Source: Candidatus Intricatilinea gracilis (GTDB lineage Bacteria; Pseudomonadota; Gammaproteobacteria; Burkholderiales; Burkholderiaceae_C). Taken from it: a DNA stretch of 64,000 nt. Numbering within the stretch: the stretch's first letter is position 1; every line of letters begins with the position of its first letter. Positions 27,313 through 35,957 of the stretch are shown here, piece after piece. The stretch is from the NCBI GenBank assembly GCA_016702605.1, contig JADJDQ010000004.1, positions 186,001-250,000 on the forward strand, in the 5' to 3' direction. The position numbers and the translations under genes were made by a program. Below the pieces are notes generated by a model. It saw nothing but the letters and a program-made list of their open reading frames with translations, was not told the DNA's origin and made no database searches.

Positions 27313-27362
27313 GCGCGCCTGGCAAGGGGCAATGTCTGCCCTGTGCCGCGCTCGATTGACGA

Positions 27363-27776
27363 TTATTGCGGTCGCGCAGCCATATCGAACTGCGGGTCGA
27401 GCGGCACCTGCAAGCCGTTGGCGAGATGGTTGGTTCTGGCGGCCAGCGCCACGATGGCAAGCAACTCGGCGTGCTGGCCGTCGGTCATACCCTTGGCCTT
27501 GGCGGCAGCCGTATGCGAGTGGATGCAGTAACTGCACGAGTTGGCGATGGATACCGCGATGTAGACCATTTCCTTGGTCAGCGGGTCCAGCAGGGTCGGC
27601 GTGGCCATCAGGGCTTTGACGTCGGCCCAGGTGCTTTCGAGCAGACCTGGGTCGAACGCCAGCGCGCGCCACATGTTGTTGATGAAATCCGTTTTGCGGG
27701 TGGCGCGTATGTCGTCGAAGACGGCTTTGACGCGGGGGTCGGATTCGGCGTCATCCGCCAGCGCTACGGTGGCCAT
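27363..27776 (-). CDS. AhpD-like carboxymuconolactone decarboxylase family protein
   Basis: This 137-residue all-helical protein belongs to the carboxymuconolactone decarboxylase/AhpD superfamily. It has the redox motif CSYC followed by the conserved histidine (SCSYCIHSHTAAAK), as in AhpD-type alkylhydroperoxidases, which are probably trimer- or hexamer-forming thiol peroxidases. The N-terminus (VKAVFDDIRATRKTDFINN) matches the family subset annotated as peroxidase-related. The substrate is unknown. It lies between the AT-rich segment and mscL on the minus strand, with an isolated hairpin between it and mscL. Confidence 0.9.
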   Translation of the reverse strand: MATVALADDAESDPRVKAVFDDIRATRKTDFINNMWRALAFDPGLLESTWADVKALMATPTLLDPLTKEMVYIAVSIANSCSYCIHSHTAAAKAKGMTDGQHAELLAIVALAARTNHLANGLQVPLDPQFDMAARPQ

Positions 27777-27851
27777 GTGGTGATTTGTCCGAGGTGGATC
27801 CGGCGCCCGACGGGTCGAGCGCTGCTACCGGGCGCGCTGGGGCGCTGGTGA

Positions 27852-27886
27852 CCCTGGCCGCCGCACGGATTGCCGTGCGGCCAGGG
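27852..27886 (-). terminator. Strong hairpin downstream of mscL, possible terminator
   Basis: CCCTGGCC at 27852-27859 pairs with GGCCAGGG at 27879-27886, and GCACGG pairs with CCGTGC inside, with a 3-base bulge and a short loop. It lies just after the mscL stop on the minus strand. There is no run of Ts on the exit side, so it may be a transcript-stabilising hairpin rather than a true intrinsic terminator. Confidence 0.4.
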
Positions 27887-27904
27887 AGGCGGTCAGCGCT
27901 CGCG

Positions 27905-28333
27905 TCAGCGCCGTGCCAGCGCGTCGCGGATTTCGCGCAGCAGCACGATGTCTTCGGCCGGCGGGGCGGGCGGGGCCGGGGTGGCGGGGGCCGGGGCGGG
28001 TTCGCGCTTGAGGCGGTTGATCTGCTTGATCATCACGAAGATGACGAAGGCCAGGATGATGAAGTAGACGGTGGCGGTGAGGAAGTTGCCGTAGGCGAGC
28101 ACGGCGCCGCCCTTCTTGGCTTCGACCAGGGTGGTGGCGGCCTGGCCGGCCAGCGGAATGAAGTAGTTGCTGAAGTCCAGGCCACCGGTGATGGCGCCGA
28201 TGACCGGCATGATCATGTCGTTCACGAGTGAATCGACGATCTTGCCGAAGGCGCCGCCGATGATGACGCCGACGGCCAGGTCCATCACATTGCCCTTGAC
28301 CGCGAACTCGCGGAACTCGCTCAACATACCCAT
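27905..28333 (-). CDS. mscL: Large-conductance mechanosensitive channel MscL
   Basis: MscL forms a homopentameric pore that opens under membrane tension and protects against hypo-osmotic shock. The 142-residue product has the conserved N-terminal helix (MGMLSEFREFAVKGNVMDLA) and the pore-lining first membrane segment (GVIIGGAFGKIVDSLVNDMI). A periplasmic loop, a second membrane segment (ATVYFIILAFVIFVMIKQIN) and a cytoplasmic helix follow. The linker before that last helix is rich in alanine and proline. It is a single gene, divergent from the cytochrome bc1 operon. Confidence 0.98.
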   Translation of the reverse strand: MGMLSEFREFAVKGNVMDLAVGVIIGGAFGKIVDSLVNDMIMPVIGAITGGLDFSNYFIPLAGQAATTLVEAKKGGAVLAYGNFLTATVYFIILAFVIFVMIKQINRLKREPAPAPATPAPPAPPAEDIVLLREIRDALARR

Positions 28334-28683
28334 GAAGAATCTCCTCGTCGTTTTGGGAAGGGGCTGACGGCCGTGGTCGGTGTCGGGCCCGTGTCGATCT
28401 GGGCCGAGCGGGACGCAGGATGCGTGCCCGAAAGTTGCGGTGCCGTGAAGGCTCCCAGGTCTGTTACGAGTCTAGCCTGAGGCTGTGGACGAGCGTTGCC
28501 TCAATGCGGTCGAGGGCTGTGTGCCGTGTCGCGCTTGGGCGGCTGGCGGTGGCGTCTCGGTGTGGTTGGGGCGTCAAGCTTCCGACAGGTGGGCTCGGCT
28601 AGAATCCAATGTTGATCCCGGTCACTTTTTGCCGGGTTTTTTGCTTTTCCTGTCTATCTGCCTTCATCTGCCCGAGGAAATTC
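28334..28683. other. mscL/petA intergenic region
   Basis: This 350-base gap between divergent genes has no convincing reading frame. It should hold promoters for mscL and the cytochrome bc1 operon. TAGAAT at 28600-28605 is a possible -10 for petA, without a good -35. A weak inverted repeat (CCCGG at 28617-28621, CCGGG at 28632-28636) followed by six Ts lies in the petA leader, but the stem has only five pairs and a ten-base loop. Confidence 0.5.
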
Positions 28684-29277
28684 ATGAGTGACCAGCAAGT
28701 CGACCAGGCCAAGCGGACGTGGCTGATCGCGTCGGGCTGCGCCGGCGCTGTCGGCGGTCTCGCGACTGCCGTGCCGTTTGTCAGCACCTTTGCGCCGTCC
28801 GAGCGCGCCAAAGCGGCCGGTGCGCCGGTCGAGGTCGACATCGGTGCCATCAAGCCGGGTGAAAAGCTCACCGTCGAGTGGCGCGGCAAGCCGGTGTGGA
28901 TCGTGCGCCGCACGGCCGAGCAGGTGGCTGCGCTGAGCAAGATCGATGGCCAGCTGGCCGACCCCAAATCGGAGCGCAAGGCGTATCCGATCCCGGCCTA
29001 TGCCAAGAACGAGCATCGCTCGATCAAGCCCGAGTTCTTCGTCGGGGTGGGCATCTGCTCGCATCTGGGTTGCTCGCCGTCGGACAAGCTCACGCCCGGC
29101 CCGCAGCCTTCGCTGCCAGATGACTGGCAAGGCGGTTTTTTGTGCCCCTGCCACGGCTCCACCTTCGACCTGGCGGGTCGCGTGTTCAAGAACAAGCCGG
29201 CGCCCGACAACCTCGAAGTGCCGCCGCACATGTACCTGTCGGACACCAAACTCATCATTGGTGAAGACAAGGCCTGA
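28684..29277 (+). CDS. petA: Cytochrome bc1 complex Rieske iron-sulfur subunit
   Basis: This is the first gene of the petABC operon for ubiquinol:cytochrome c oxidoreductase (complex III) of the inner membrane. The 197-residue product has one N-terminal membrane anchor (about 14-35) preceded by a Lys-Arg pair (AKRTWLIASG), where Rieske proteins normally carry a twin-arginine-type export signal. The 2Fe-2S cluster ligands are in GICSHLGCSP and CPCHGSTFDLAG, including both disulfide cysteines. GAGGA at 28674-28678 supports the start. The subunit takes one electron from ubiquinol at the Qo site and passes it to cytochrome c1. Confidence 0.97.
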   Translation: MSDQQVDQAKRTWLIASGCAGAVGGLATAVPFVSTFAPSERAKAAGAPVEVDIGAIKPGEKLTVEWRGKPVWIVRRTAEQVAALSKIDGQLADPKSERKAYPIPAYAKNEHRSIKPEFFVGVGICSHLGCSPSDKLTPGPQPSLPDDWQGGFLCPCHGSTFDLAGRVFKNKPAPDNLEVPPHMYLSDTKLIIGEDKA

Positions 29278-29324
29278 AGCCGTTCGGCTCCAAGGCATCA
29301 GGCAGCAAGAACATCGAGGACAAC

Positions 29325-30725
29325 ATGGCTGAATTCAAGGAAGCTCCCGCCGACGCCCCCATGGCGGCGAAGCTCATGACCTGGGTGGACAACCGGTTCC
29401 CGGCCACCAAGCTGTACAAGGAGCATCTCTCCGAGTACTACGCACCGAAGAACTTCAACTTCTGGTATTTCTTCGGCTCACTGGCGCTGGTGGTGCTGGT
29501 GATCCAGATCGTCACCGGCATCTTCCTGGTGATGCACTACAAGCCCGACGCGGCGCTGGCGTTTGCCTCGGTCGAATACATCATGCGTGATGTGCCGTGG
29601 GGCTGGCTGATCCGCTACATGCACTCGACGGGTGCGTCGGCGTTCTTCGTGGTGGTGTACCTGCACATGTACCGCGGCCTGATCTACGGCAGCTACCAGA
29701 AGCCGCGCGAGCTGGTGTGGGTGTTCGGCTGCGCGATCTTCCTGTGCCTGATGGCCGAAGCCTTCATGGGCTACCTGCTGCCCTGGGGCCAGATGTCGTA
29801 CTGGGGCGCCCAGGTCATCATCAACCTGTTCGCCGCCGTGCCGTTTGTCGGTGAAGACCTGTCGCTGCTGATCCGCGGTGACTACGTGGTGGGCGACGCC
29901 ACGCTGAACCGGTTCTTCAGCTTCCACGTCATCGCCGTGCCGCTGGTGCTGCTGGGCCTGGTGGTGGCGCACATCATCGCGCTGCACGAAGTGGGTTCGA
30001 ACAACCCGGACGGTGTCGAGATCAAGGCGCTGAAGGACGACAAGGGCATTCCGCTGGACGGCATCCCCTTCCACCCGTACTACACGGTGCACGACATCCT
30101 GGGGGTCTCGGGCTTCCTGATGGTCTTCACGGCGATCATCTTCTTCGCGCCGGAGCTGGGTGGTTACTTCCTCGAGTACAACAACTTCATCCCGGCCGAT
30201 TCACTCAAGACGCCGGCACACATCGCCCCGGTCTGGTACTTCACGCCGTATTACTCGATGCTGCGTGCCACGACCGACACCATGGTCAACGTGTTGTGCG
30301 GCATCGTCGCCGTCGCCGCGGTGCTGAGCGTGCTCAAGGGCGCGTTGAGCAGCAAGGCCAAGGCCATCACCCTGGTCGGTGCCCTGGTGGCCATCTTCCT
30401 GCTCAAGACCTTCGATGCCAAGTTCTGGGGCGTCGTGGTGATGGGCGGCGCGGTCGTGATCCTGTTCTTCCTGCCCTGGCTGGACTACAGCCCGGTCAAG
30501 TCGATCCGGTATCGCCCGGGCTTCGTGAAGTGGCTGTTCGGCGTGTTCGTCGTCTTCTTCTTCGTGCTGGGCTACCTCGGCATCCAGCCGCCGTCCGACA
30601 TCGGCACGCTGGTGGCCCAGATCGGCACCCTGTTCTACTTCGGCTTCTTCCTGCTCATGCCCTGGTGGAGCCGGCTCGGCACCTTCAAGCCTGTGCCGAC
30701 GCGCGTCACCTTCGAAGCGCACTGA
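29325..30725 (+). CDS. petB: Cytochrome b subunit of the bc1 complex
   Basis: This 466-residue integral membrane subunit binds two b hemes. Helix B and D histidines are in WLIRYMHSTGASAFF with YLHMYRG, and in FSFHVIAVPLV with AHIIALHEVG. The Qo-site loop, PEWY in mitochondria, reads PVWY here (IAPVWYFTPYYSM), a known natural variant in some proteobacteria. It is full-length (not split as in b6f), with three extra C-terminal helices. It lies 47 bases after petA and 23 bases before petC. Confidence 0.97.
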   Translation: MAEFKEAPADAPMAAKLMTWVDNRFPATKLYKEHLSEYYAPKNFNFWYFFGSLALVVLVIQIVTGIFLVMHYKPDAALAFASVEYIMRDVPWGWLIRYMHSTGASAFFVVVYLHMYRGLIYGSYQKPRELVWVFGCAIFLCLMAEAFMGYLLPWGQMSYWGAQVIINLFAAVPFVGEDLSLLIRGDYVVGDATLNRFFSFHVIAVPLVLLGLVVAHIIALHEVGSNNPDGVEIKALKDDKGIPLDGIPFHPYYTVHDILGVSGFLMVFTAIIFFAPELGGYFLEYNNFIPADSLKTPAHIAPVWYFTPYYSMLRATTDTMVNVLCGIVAVAAVLSVLKGALSSKAKAITLVGALVAIFLLKTFDAKFWGVVVMGGAVVILFFLPWLDYSPVKSIRYRPGFVKWLFGVFVVFFFVLGYLGIQPPSDIGTLVAQIGTLFYFGFFLLMPWWSRLGTFKPVPTRVTFEAH

Positions 30726-30748
30726 ACGAGCACGGAGCCCTCACCATC

Positions 30749-31531
30749 ATGAAAAAGCTGATCTCTTCCCTGCTCGCCCTGGCCTTCGCGACGCTCGCGT
30801 TGCTGGCCACCGGCGCACAAGCCAACACTGGCGGCATGCACTGGGACAAGTTCCCGGTCGAGAAGATGAACGACACGGCGGCGCTGCAACGCGGCGCCAA
30901 GACCTTCGTCAACTACTGCCTGAACTGCCATGCCGCTGCCTTCATGCGCTACAACCGCATGCGCGACATCGGCCTGACCGAACTGCAGATCAAGGAAAAC
31001 CTGCTGTTCGCCGGCGAGAAGGTGGGCGAGACCATGAAGGTCGCGCTTGACCCCAGGCAGGCCAAGGACTGGTTCGGCGCCACCCCGCCCGACCTCACCG
31101 TGATCGCCCGCTCGCGTGCCGGTGAAGGCGGCAGCGGCGCCGACTACCTGTACACCTACCTGCGCACCTACTACCGCGACGACACCAAGGCCACCGGCTG
31201 GAACAACCTGGCCTTCCCGAGTGTGGGCATGCCGCATGTGCTGTGGGAGTTGCAGGGCTCACGCCGCGCGATCTACGAAGAAGTCAAGGACCCGCACGAC
31301 GCCACCAAGGTGGCGCACGAGTTCAAGGGCTTCGAGCAGATCACCCCGGGCAAGCTGTCGGCGCTGGACTACGACAACACGGTCGCCGACCTGGTCGCCT
31401 ACCTGCAGTGGATGGGTGAGCCGGCCCAGGGTGAACGTGTGCGCCTGGGCGTCTGGGTGTTACTCTTTCTGGCTGTCTTCACGGTGATCGCCTGGCGCCT
31501 GAATGCGGCGTTCTGGAAAGACGTGAAGTAG
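30749..31531 (+). CDS. petC: Cytochrome c1 subunit of the bc1 complex
   Basis: This 260-residue c-type cytochrome has a cleavable signal peptide (about 1-25, ending AQA) and one heme-binding CLNCH motif with preceding FVNY. Conserved surface motifs are RYNRMRDIG and GVGMPHVLWELQG-like SVGMPHVLWELQG, and a C-terminal membrane anchor (about 229-252) precedes a short WKDVK tail. The ATG at 30749 follows CGGAG at 30733-30737. It accepts electrons from the Rieske protein and passes them to soluble or membrane-bound cytochrome c. It is the last gene of the operon. Confidence 0.97.
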   Translation: MKKLISSLLALAFATLALLATGAQANTGGMHWDKFPVEKMNDTAALQRGAKTFVNYCLNCHAAAFMRYNRMRDIGLTELQIKENLLFAGEKVGETMKVALDPRQAKDWFGATPPDLTVIARSRAGEGGSGADYLYTYLRTYYRDDTKATGWNNLAFPSVGMPHVLWELQGSRRAIYEEVKDPHDATKVAHEFKGFEQITPGKLSALDYDNTVADLVAYLQWMGEPAQGERVRLGVWVLLFLAVFTVIAWRLNAAFWKDVK

Positions 31532-31568
31532 CCGACTCGGCGATGGCCCACAATCGGGCCCGCCCGAC

Positions 31569-31609
31569 GCGCAGCGGTGCTGGGTCACCACTGCGCGATT
31601 TGTTTTTTT
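31569..31609 (+). terminator. Intrinsic terminator after petABC
   Basis: GCGCAGCGGTG (31569-31579) pairs with CACCACTGCGC (31586-31596) with one mismatch and a six-base loop, followed by a T-rich tract with seven consecutive Ts (31603-31609). It lies between petC and sspA on the plus strand. It probably ends the petABC transcript; partial readthrough into sspA is possible because the two are only 105 bases apart. Confidence 0.75.
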
Positions 31610-31636
31610 CGAGACAGTAATTAGGAGCGCGCCGAC

Positions 31637-32260
31637 ATGATGGTGCTTTATTCCGGAACCACCTGCCCTTACTCGCACCGTTGCCGCTTCGTGCTGTTCG
31701 AGAAGGGCATGGATTTCGAGATCCGTGACGTCGACCTTTTCGCCAAGCCCGAAGACATCGCGCTGATGAACCCGTACAACGAGGTGCCCATCCTCGTCGA
31801 GCGTGACCTCATCCTGTACGAGTCACACATCATCAACGAGTACATCGACGAGCGCTTCCCGCATCCGCAGCTGATGCCCGGCGACCCGGTCGCCCGTGCG
31901 CGTGTGCGCCTGTTCCTGTTCAATTTCGAGAAGGAACTGTTCACCCACGTGAACACACTCGAAGGCCGTGGCGCCGTGGCCGGCGTCAAGGCGACGGACA
32001 AACAGCTCGACAAGGCCCGCTCGCAAATTCGCGACCGCCTCACGCAGCTGGCACCCATCTTCCTGAAGAACCGCTTCATGCTGGGTGACGACTTCTCCAT
32101 GCTCGACGTGGCTATCGCTCCGCTGCTGTGGCGCCTGGACTACTACGGCATCGATCTGTCCAAGAACGCCACGCCCTTGCTCAAGTATGCTGAGCGCATC
32201 TTCTCGCGCCCGGCCTACATCGAGGCACTCACGCCGTCCGAAAAGGTCATGCGCAAGTAA
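31637..32260 (+). CDS. sspA: Stringent starvation protein A
   Basis: SspA is a glutathione-transferase-fold protein that binds RNA polymerase and alters transcription during starvation and acid stress. The 207-residue product has the N-terminal thioredoxin-like domain (LYSGTTCPYSHRCRF), the conserved NPYNEVPILVERDLIL segment with the cis-proline, and ESHIINEYIDERFPHP. An all-helical C-terminal domain follows. The family lacks transferase activity. It lies between petABC and sspB, the usual betaproteobacterial order. The ATG at 31637 follows AGGAGCG at 31622-31628. Confidence 0.96.
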   Translation: MMVLYSGTTCPYSHRCRFVLFEKGMDFEIRDVDLFAKPEDIALMNPYNEVPILVERDLILYESHIINEYIDERFPHPQLMPGDPVARARVRLFLFNFEKELFTHVNTLEGRGAVAGVKATDKQLDKARSQIRDRLTQLAPIFLKNRFMLGDDFSMLDVAIAPLLWRLDYYGIDLSKNATPLLKYAERIFSRPAYIEALTPSEKVMRK

Positions 32261-32290
32261 GCGGCCCTCCCGAGCCGCTCTTCACACGAC

Positions 32291-32788
32291 ATGCCAACGC
32301 CACCCGCATCCACCGAAGGCCAGGGCAGCTCGACGCGGCCCTACCTGATCCGCGCACTGCACGACTGGTGCACCGACAACGGCTTCACGCCGTACCTGGC
32401 GGTGTTCGTCGACGACACCGTGCAGGTGCCGCGCGAGTACGTCAAGAACCACGAGATCGTGCTCAACGTCGGTTTCGACGCCACCAGCTCGCTGCGGCTG
32501 GGCAATGAATTCATCGAGTTCAAGGCCCGCTTCGGAGGCGTGGCGCGCGACATCGTCGTGCCGGTGGACCATGTGATCGCCATCTATGCGCGCGAGAACG
32601 GCCAGGGCATGGCCTTCCCCGTGCCCAACGAGGCGGCCACACCCGCGGGCCCGGTCACCAGCCCCGGCGGACTGCGTCTGGCCAGCACGCCCGAGGACGA
32701 AGGCCCGCACGACGAGCCACCCTCACCCCCGGGCGGCAGTGGTGACGGCCCCGGCGGCCAGCGGCCGTCACTCAAGCGGGTGAAGTGA
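32291..32788 (+). CDS. sspB: ClpXP adaptor protein SspB
   Basis: SspB delivers ssrA-tagged polypeptides from rescued ribosomes to the ClpXP protease. The 165-residue product has the folded domain at residues about 14-110 (RPYLIRALHDWCTDNGFTPY, then VLNVGFDATSSL and ARFGGVARDIVVPVDHVIAI). A long flexible acidic, proline- and glycine-rich linker follows, ending in the ClpX-binding tail GGQRPSLKRVK. It lies 30 bases after sspA. ArfB, encoded at 9766, belongs to a back-up route for the same ribosome-stalling problem. Confidence 0.95.
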   Translation: MPTPPASTEGQGSSTRPYLIRALHDWCTDNGFTPYLAVFVDDTVQVPREYVKNHEIVLNVGFDATSSLRLGNEFIEFKARFGGVARDIVVPVDHVIAIYARENGQGMAFPVPNEAATPAGPVTSPGGLRLASTPEDEGPHDEPPSPPGGSGDGPGGQRPSLKRVK

Positions 32789-32877
32789 CTCGCATTTGCG
32801 GCGGTTTCTCACCAACGAAACATCCTGATGGCGGCCGGGTCACCGGCGATGTCGTCCCCCCCGGTCCGCGACGCCTC

Positions 32878-32883
32878 TAGAAT
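32878..32883 (+). promoter_or_regulatory. Possible -10 element for tRNA-Thr
   Basis: TAGAAT lies 48 bases before the tRNA, followed by GC-rich sequence, as would be expected of a stable-RNA promoter. No clear -35 hexamer is visible at 16-18 bases upstream, so this is a weak call. Confidence 0.3.
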
Positions 32884-32930
32884 CGCGGGCGTTTTCAGGC
32901 AAACACCCATTCAGCGTTGTTTGCCCCCGT

Positions 32931-33006
32931 GCCGGCTTAGCTCATTTGGTAGAGCAACCGCCTTGTAAGCGGTAGGTGATCCGTTCGATTCGGATAGCCG
33001 GCACCA
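32931..33006 (+). tRNA. tRNA-Thr (anticodon TGT)
   Basis: This 76-base tRNA has the CCA end encoded. The acceptor stem is GCCGGCT paired with AGCCGGC. The D-arm is the usual TAGCTCA...GGTAGAGCA, the anticodon stem ACCGC/GCGGT encloses CTTGTAA with anticodon TGT, and the T-arm contains GTTCGATTC. The TGT anticodon reads ACA and, with wobble modification, other Thr codons. It is a single gene between sspB and ppdK; no integrase or attachment-site duplication is seen next to it. Confidence 0.97.
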
Positions 33007-33173
33007 CATCCCCCTACTTCCCCTTCCCCACGCGTCAGTCGCCGCTTGGCCTTGTCCGTGCGTCATGCCTGGCTGGATGAGGCCGCCGCCACGTCGCCTG
33101 GATTGACTGGACGCAAGAGGCTGCCGGCCGGCTTGTCCGAGCATCGAACGCACCCTGACTTCGGGCGTGCATC

Positions 33174-35933
33174 ATGAACTCGGCAACGCATGACGTTTCC
33201 CAGGCTCCGTCCCGCCATGTCTTTCAGTTTGGTCGCGCGCGCACGGACGGCAACGCGGCGATGAAGAATCTGCTCGGCGGCAAGGGCGCCAACCTGGCCG
33301 AGATGTGCCGGGTGGGCATCCCGGTGCCGCCTGGCTTCACCATCAGCACCGAGGTCTGCACGGTCTACAGCCGCCGGGGCCAGGCTGCGGGTCTGGCGCT
33401 GATCGAGGCCGAGGTGCGCGCCGGTGTGGCCGCCGTCGAGACCGAGATGGACAAACAGTTCGGCGATGCGGCCGACCCATTGCTGCTGTCGGTGCGGTCG
33501 GGCGCGCGGGCGTCCATGCCCGGCATGATGGACACCATCCTCAACCTGGGCCTCAACGACGAGGCGGTGCAGGGCCTGGCGCGGCGCAGCGGCAACGAAC
33601 GGTTTGCCTGGGACTCGTACCGCCGCTTCATCCAGATGTACGGCGACGTGGTGATGGGCTTGAAGCCCACGTCGAAGGAAGAACACGACCCCTTCGAGGT
33701 GGTGATCGACGTGATGAAGGCGCAAAAGGGTGTGACGCTCGACACCGAGCTCGATGCCGCCGACCTGCGTGAGATGGTGCAGCGCTTCAAGTCGCTCATC
33801 CATGCGCGCATCGGGCGCGACTTTCCGACCGACCCGTGGGAGCAGCTCTGGGGCGCCGTGGTGGCGGTGTTCGAGAGCTGGAACAACGAGCGCGCCAAGG
33901 TCTACCGCGAGCTCAACGACATCCCCGAGTCCTGGGGCACGGCCGTGAACGTGCAGGCCATGGTGTTCGGCAACCTGGGCGACAGCAGCGCCACCGGCGT
34001 GGCCTTCACGCGTGACGCGGCCACGGGTGAGGACATGTTCAACGGCGAGTTTCTCGTCAATGCACAGGGCGAGGACGTGGTGGCCGGCATCCGCACGCCG
34101 CAGCAGATCACCCTGGTCGGCTCGCGCCGCTGGGCCGAACTGGCGCAGGTAAGCGAAGACGAGCGGGCGACGCTCTACCCCTCGCTCGAAGAACTGATGC
34201 CGGCGATCTACCGCGAGTTGCTGGCGGCCGAGACCCAGCTCGAAAACCACTTCCGCGACATGCAGGACCTGGAATTCACCATCCAGCAAGGCAAGTTGTG
34301 GATGCTGCAGACGCGCAACGGCAAACGCACCGGCGCGGCCATGGTGCGCATCGCGATGGAGATGCTGGCCCAGGGCCTGATCGACGAGAAGACTGCGCTG
34401 CTGCGTGTCACGCCGGATCGGCTCAACGACCTGCTGCACCCCGTGTTCGACGCCGAAGCGCTCGCGCGTGCCCGGCCCATCGCACGTGGCCTGCCGGCGT
34501 CACCGGGCGCGGCAAGCGGCCAGATCGTGTTCCACGCTGACGAAGCCGACGCCTGGGTGAAGGGCGAGAAGGGTGACGGCAAGGCCGTGATCCTGGTGCG
34601 TCAGGAAACTTCGCCCGAGGACCTGCGCGGCATGAGTGTGGCGCAGGGCATCCTCACCGCACGCGGCGGCATGACCAGCCACGCCGCCGTGGTGGCGCGT
34701 GGCATGGGCAAGTGCTGCGTGAGTGGCGCGGGCGCCGTGCATGTCGACATGAAGGCACGCACCATGACCATCGGCACCGTCACCTGGCATCAGGGCGACT
34801 GGATCTCGCTCGACGGCTCGACCGGTGAGGTCTACGACGGTCGTCTCGCGACCCGCGACGCCGAACTCAGCGGCGACTTCGGCAAGCTGATGGCGCTGGC
34901 CGACCAGCACAAGCGCCTGGAGGTACGCGCCAACGCCGACACCCCCACCGACGCCGCCGTGGCGCGCCGCCTGGGCGCCACCGGCATCGGCCTGTGCCGC
35001 ACCGAACACATGTTCTTCCAGGGTGAACGTATCGACGCCATGCGCGAGATGATCCTGGCCGACGACGAACCCGGCCGGCGCCGCGCCCTGGCCAAGCTGC
35101 TGCCCATGCAGCGCGAGGACTTCGCCGGCCTGTTCGCCGCCATGCACGGCCTGCCCGTCACCATCCGCCTGCTCGACCCGCCGCTACATGAATTTGTGCC
35201 CCACGACGAGGCCGGCCAGCAGACCATGGCGCAGTGCATGCGTTTGCCGGTGGCGCGCATCAAGCGCCGCGTCGAGGAACTGGCCGAGTTCAACCCCATG
35301 CTCGGCCACCGCGGCTGCCGCCTGGGCATCACCTACCCCGAGATCACCGAGATGCAGGCACGCGCCGTCTTCGAAGCCGCGCTCGATGTGCAGGCCCAGG
35401 GACTGAGAGTCATCCCCGAGGTGATGATCCCGCTGGTCGGCACCGTACGCGAGTACGACCCGCAGGCGGCCCTGGTGCGGCGCACGGCCGAGGCCGTGTT
35501 CGCCGAACGCGGCGCCAGCGTGCCGTATCTGGTTGGCACCATGATCGAGACACCACGCGCCGCCCTGGTGGCCGACAGCATCGGCAAACAGGCCGAGTTC
35601 TTCTCGTTCGGCACCAACGATCTGACGCAGATGACGCTGGGCTTCTCGCGCGACGACGCCGGCAGCTTTTTGCCCGCCTACGTCAAGCTCGGCATCTACG
35701 AGCAGGACCCGTTCCGCTCCATCGACAAGAAGGGTGTGGGCCAGCTGGTCGAGATGGCGGTGAGCAAGGGACGCTCGGTGCGCCCCGACATCGAGCTGGG
35801 CGTGTGCGGCGAACACGGCGGCGACCCGGCGTCGATCACCTTCTTCCACCAGGCCGGGCTGGACTACGTGAGCTGCTCGCCGTTCAGGGTGCCGATCGCC
35901 AAATTGGCGGCGGCACAGGCGGCGGTGGGGTGA
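33174..35933 (+). CDS. ppdK: Pyruvate, phosphate dikinase
   Basis: PPDK interconverts pyruvate, ATP and phosphate with PEP, AMP and pyrophosphate. The 919-residue product has the N-terminal ATP-grasp domain (KNLLGGKGANLAEM, GFTISTEVC), the central swivelling domain with catalytic His503 in GGMTSHAAVVARGMG, and the C-terminal PEP/pyruvate TIM barrel (GLCRTEHMFF, the GTNDLTQMTLGFSRDDAG segment and CGEHGGDP). It is slightly longer than the common 870-900 residues owing to the N-terminal 20 residues. No convincing ribosome-binding site precedes the ATG at 33174, so the true start could differ slightly. It is a single gene. Confidence 0.96.
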   Translation: MNSATHDVSQAPSRHVFQFGRARTDGNAAMKNLLGGKGANLAEMCRVGIPVPPGFTISTEVCTVYSRRGQAAGLALIEAEVRAGVAAVETEMDKQFGDAADPLLLSVRSGARASMPGMMDTILNLGLNDEAVQGLARRSGNERFAWDSYRRFIQMYGDVVMGLKPTSKEEHDPFEVVIDVMKAQKGVTLDTELDAADLREMVQRFKSLIHARIGRDFPTDPWEQLWGAVVAVFESWNNERAKVYRELNDIPESWGTAVNVQAMVFGNLGDSSATGVAFTRDAATGEDMFNGEFLVNAQGEDVVAGIRTPQQITLVGSRRWAELAQVSEDERATLYPSLEELMPAIYRELLAAETQLENHFRDMQDLEFTIQQGKLWMLQTRNGKRTGAAMVRIAMEMLAQGLIDEKTALLRVTPDRLNDLLHPVFDAEALARARPIARGLPASPGAASGQIVFHADEADAWVKGEKGDGKAVILVRQETSPEDLRGMSVAQGILTARGGMTSHAAVVARGMGKCCVSGAGAVHVDMKARTMTIGTVTWHQGDWISLDGSTGEVYDGRLATRDAELSGDFGKLMALADQHKRLEVRANADTPTDAAVARRLGATGIGLCRTEHMFFQGERIDAMREMILADDEPGRRRALAKLLPMQREDFAGLFAAMHGLPVTIRLLDPPLHEFVPHDEAGQQTMAQCMRLPVARIKRRVEELAEFNPMLGHRGCRLGITYPEITEMQARAVFEAALDVQAQGLRVIPEVMIPLVGTVREYDPQAALVRRTAEAVFAERGASVPYLVGTMIETPRAALVADSIGKQAEFFSFGTNDLTQMTLGFSRDDAGSFLPAYVKLGIYEQDPFRSIDKKGVGQLVEMAVSKGRSVRPDIELGVCGEHGGDPASITFFHQAGLDYVSCSPFRVPIAKLAAAQAAVG

Positions 35934-35957
35934 GGGGAGGGCAAACGTCACTCCGCG

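Noticed and set aside
28617..28642. Inverted repeat plus T-run in the petA leader as an attenuator
   Set aside because: The stem is only five base pairs with a ten-base loop, and no leader peptide or competing fold is visible.
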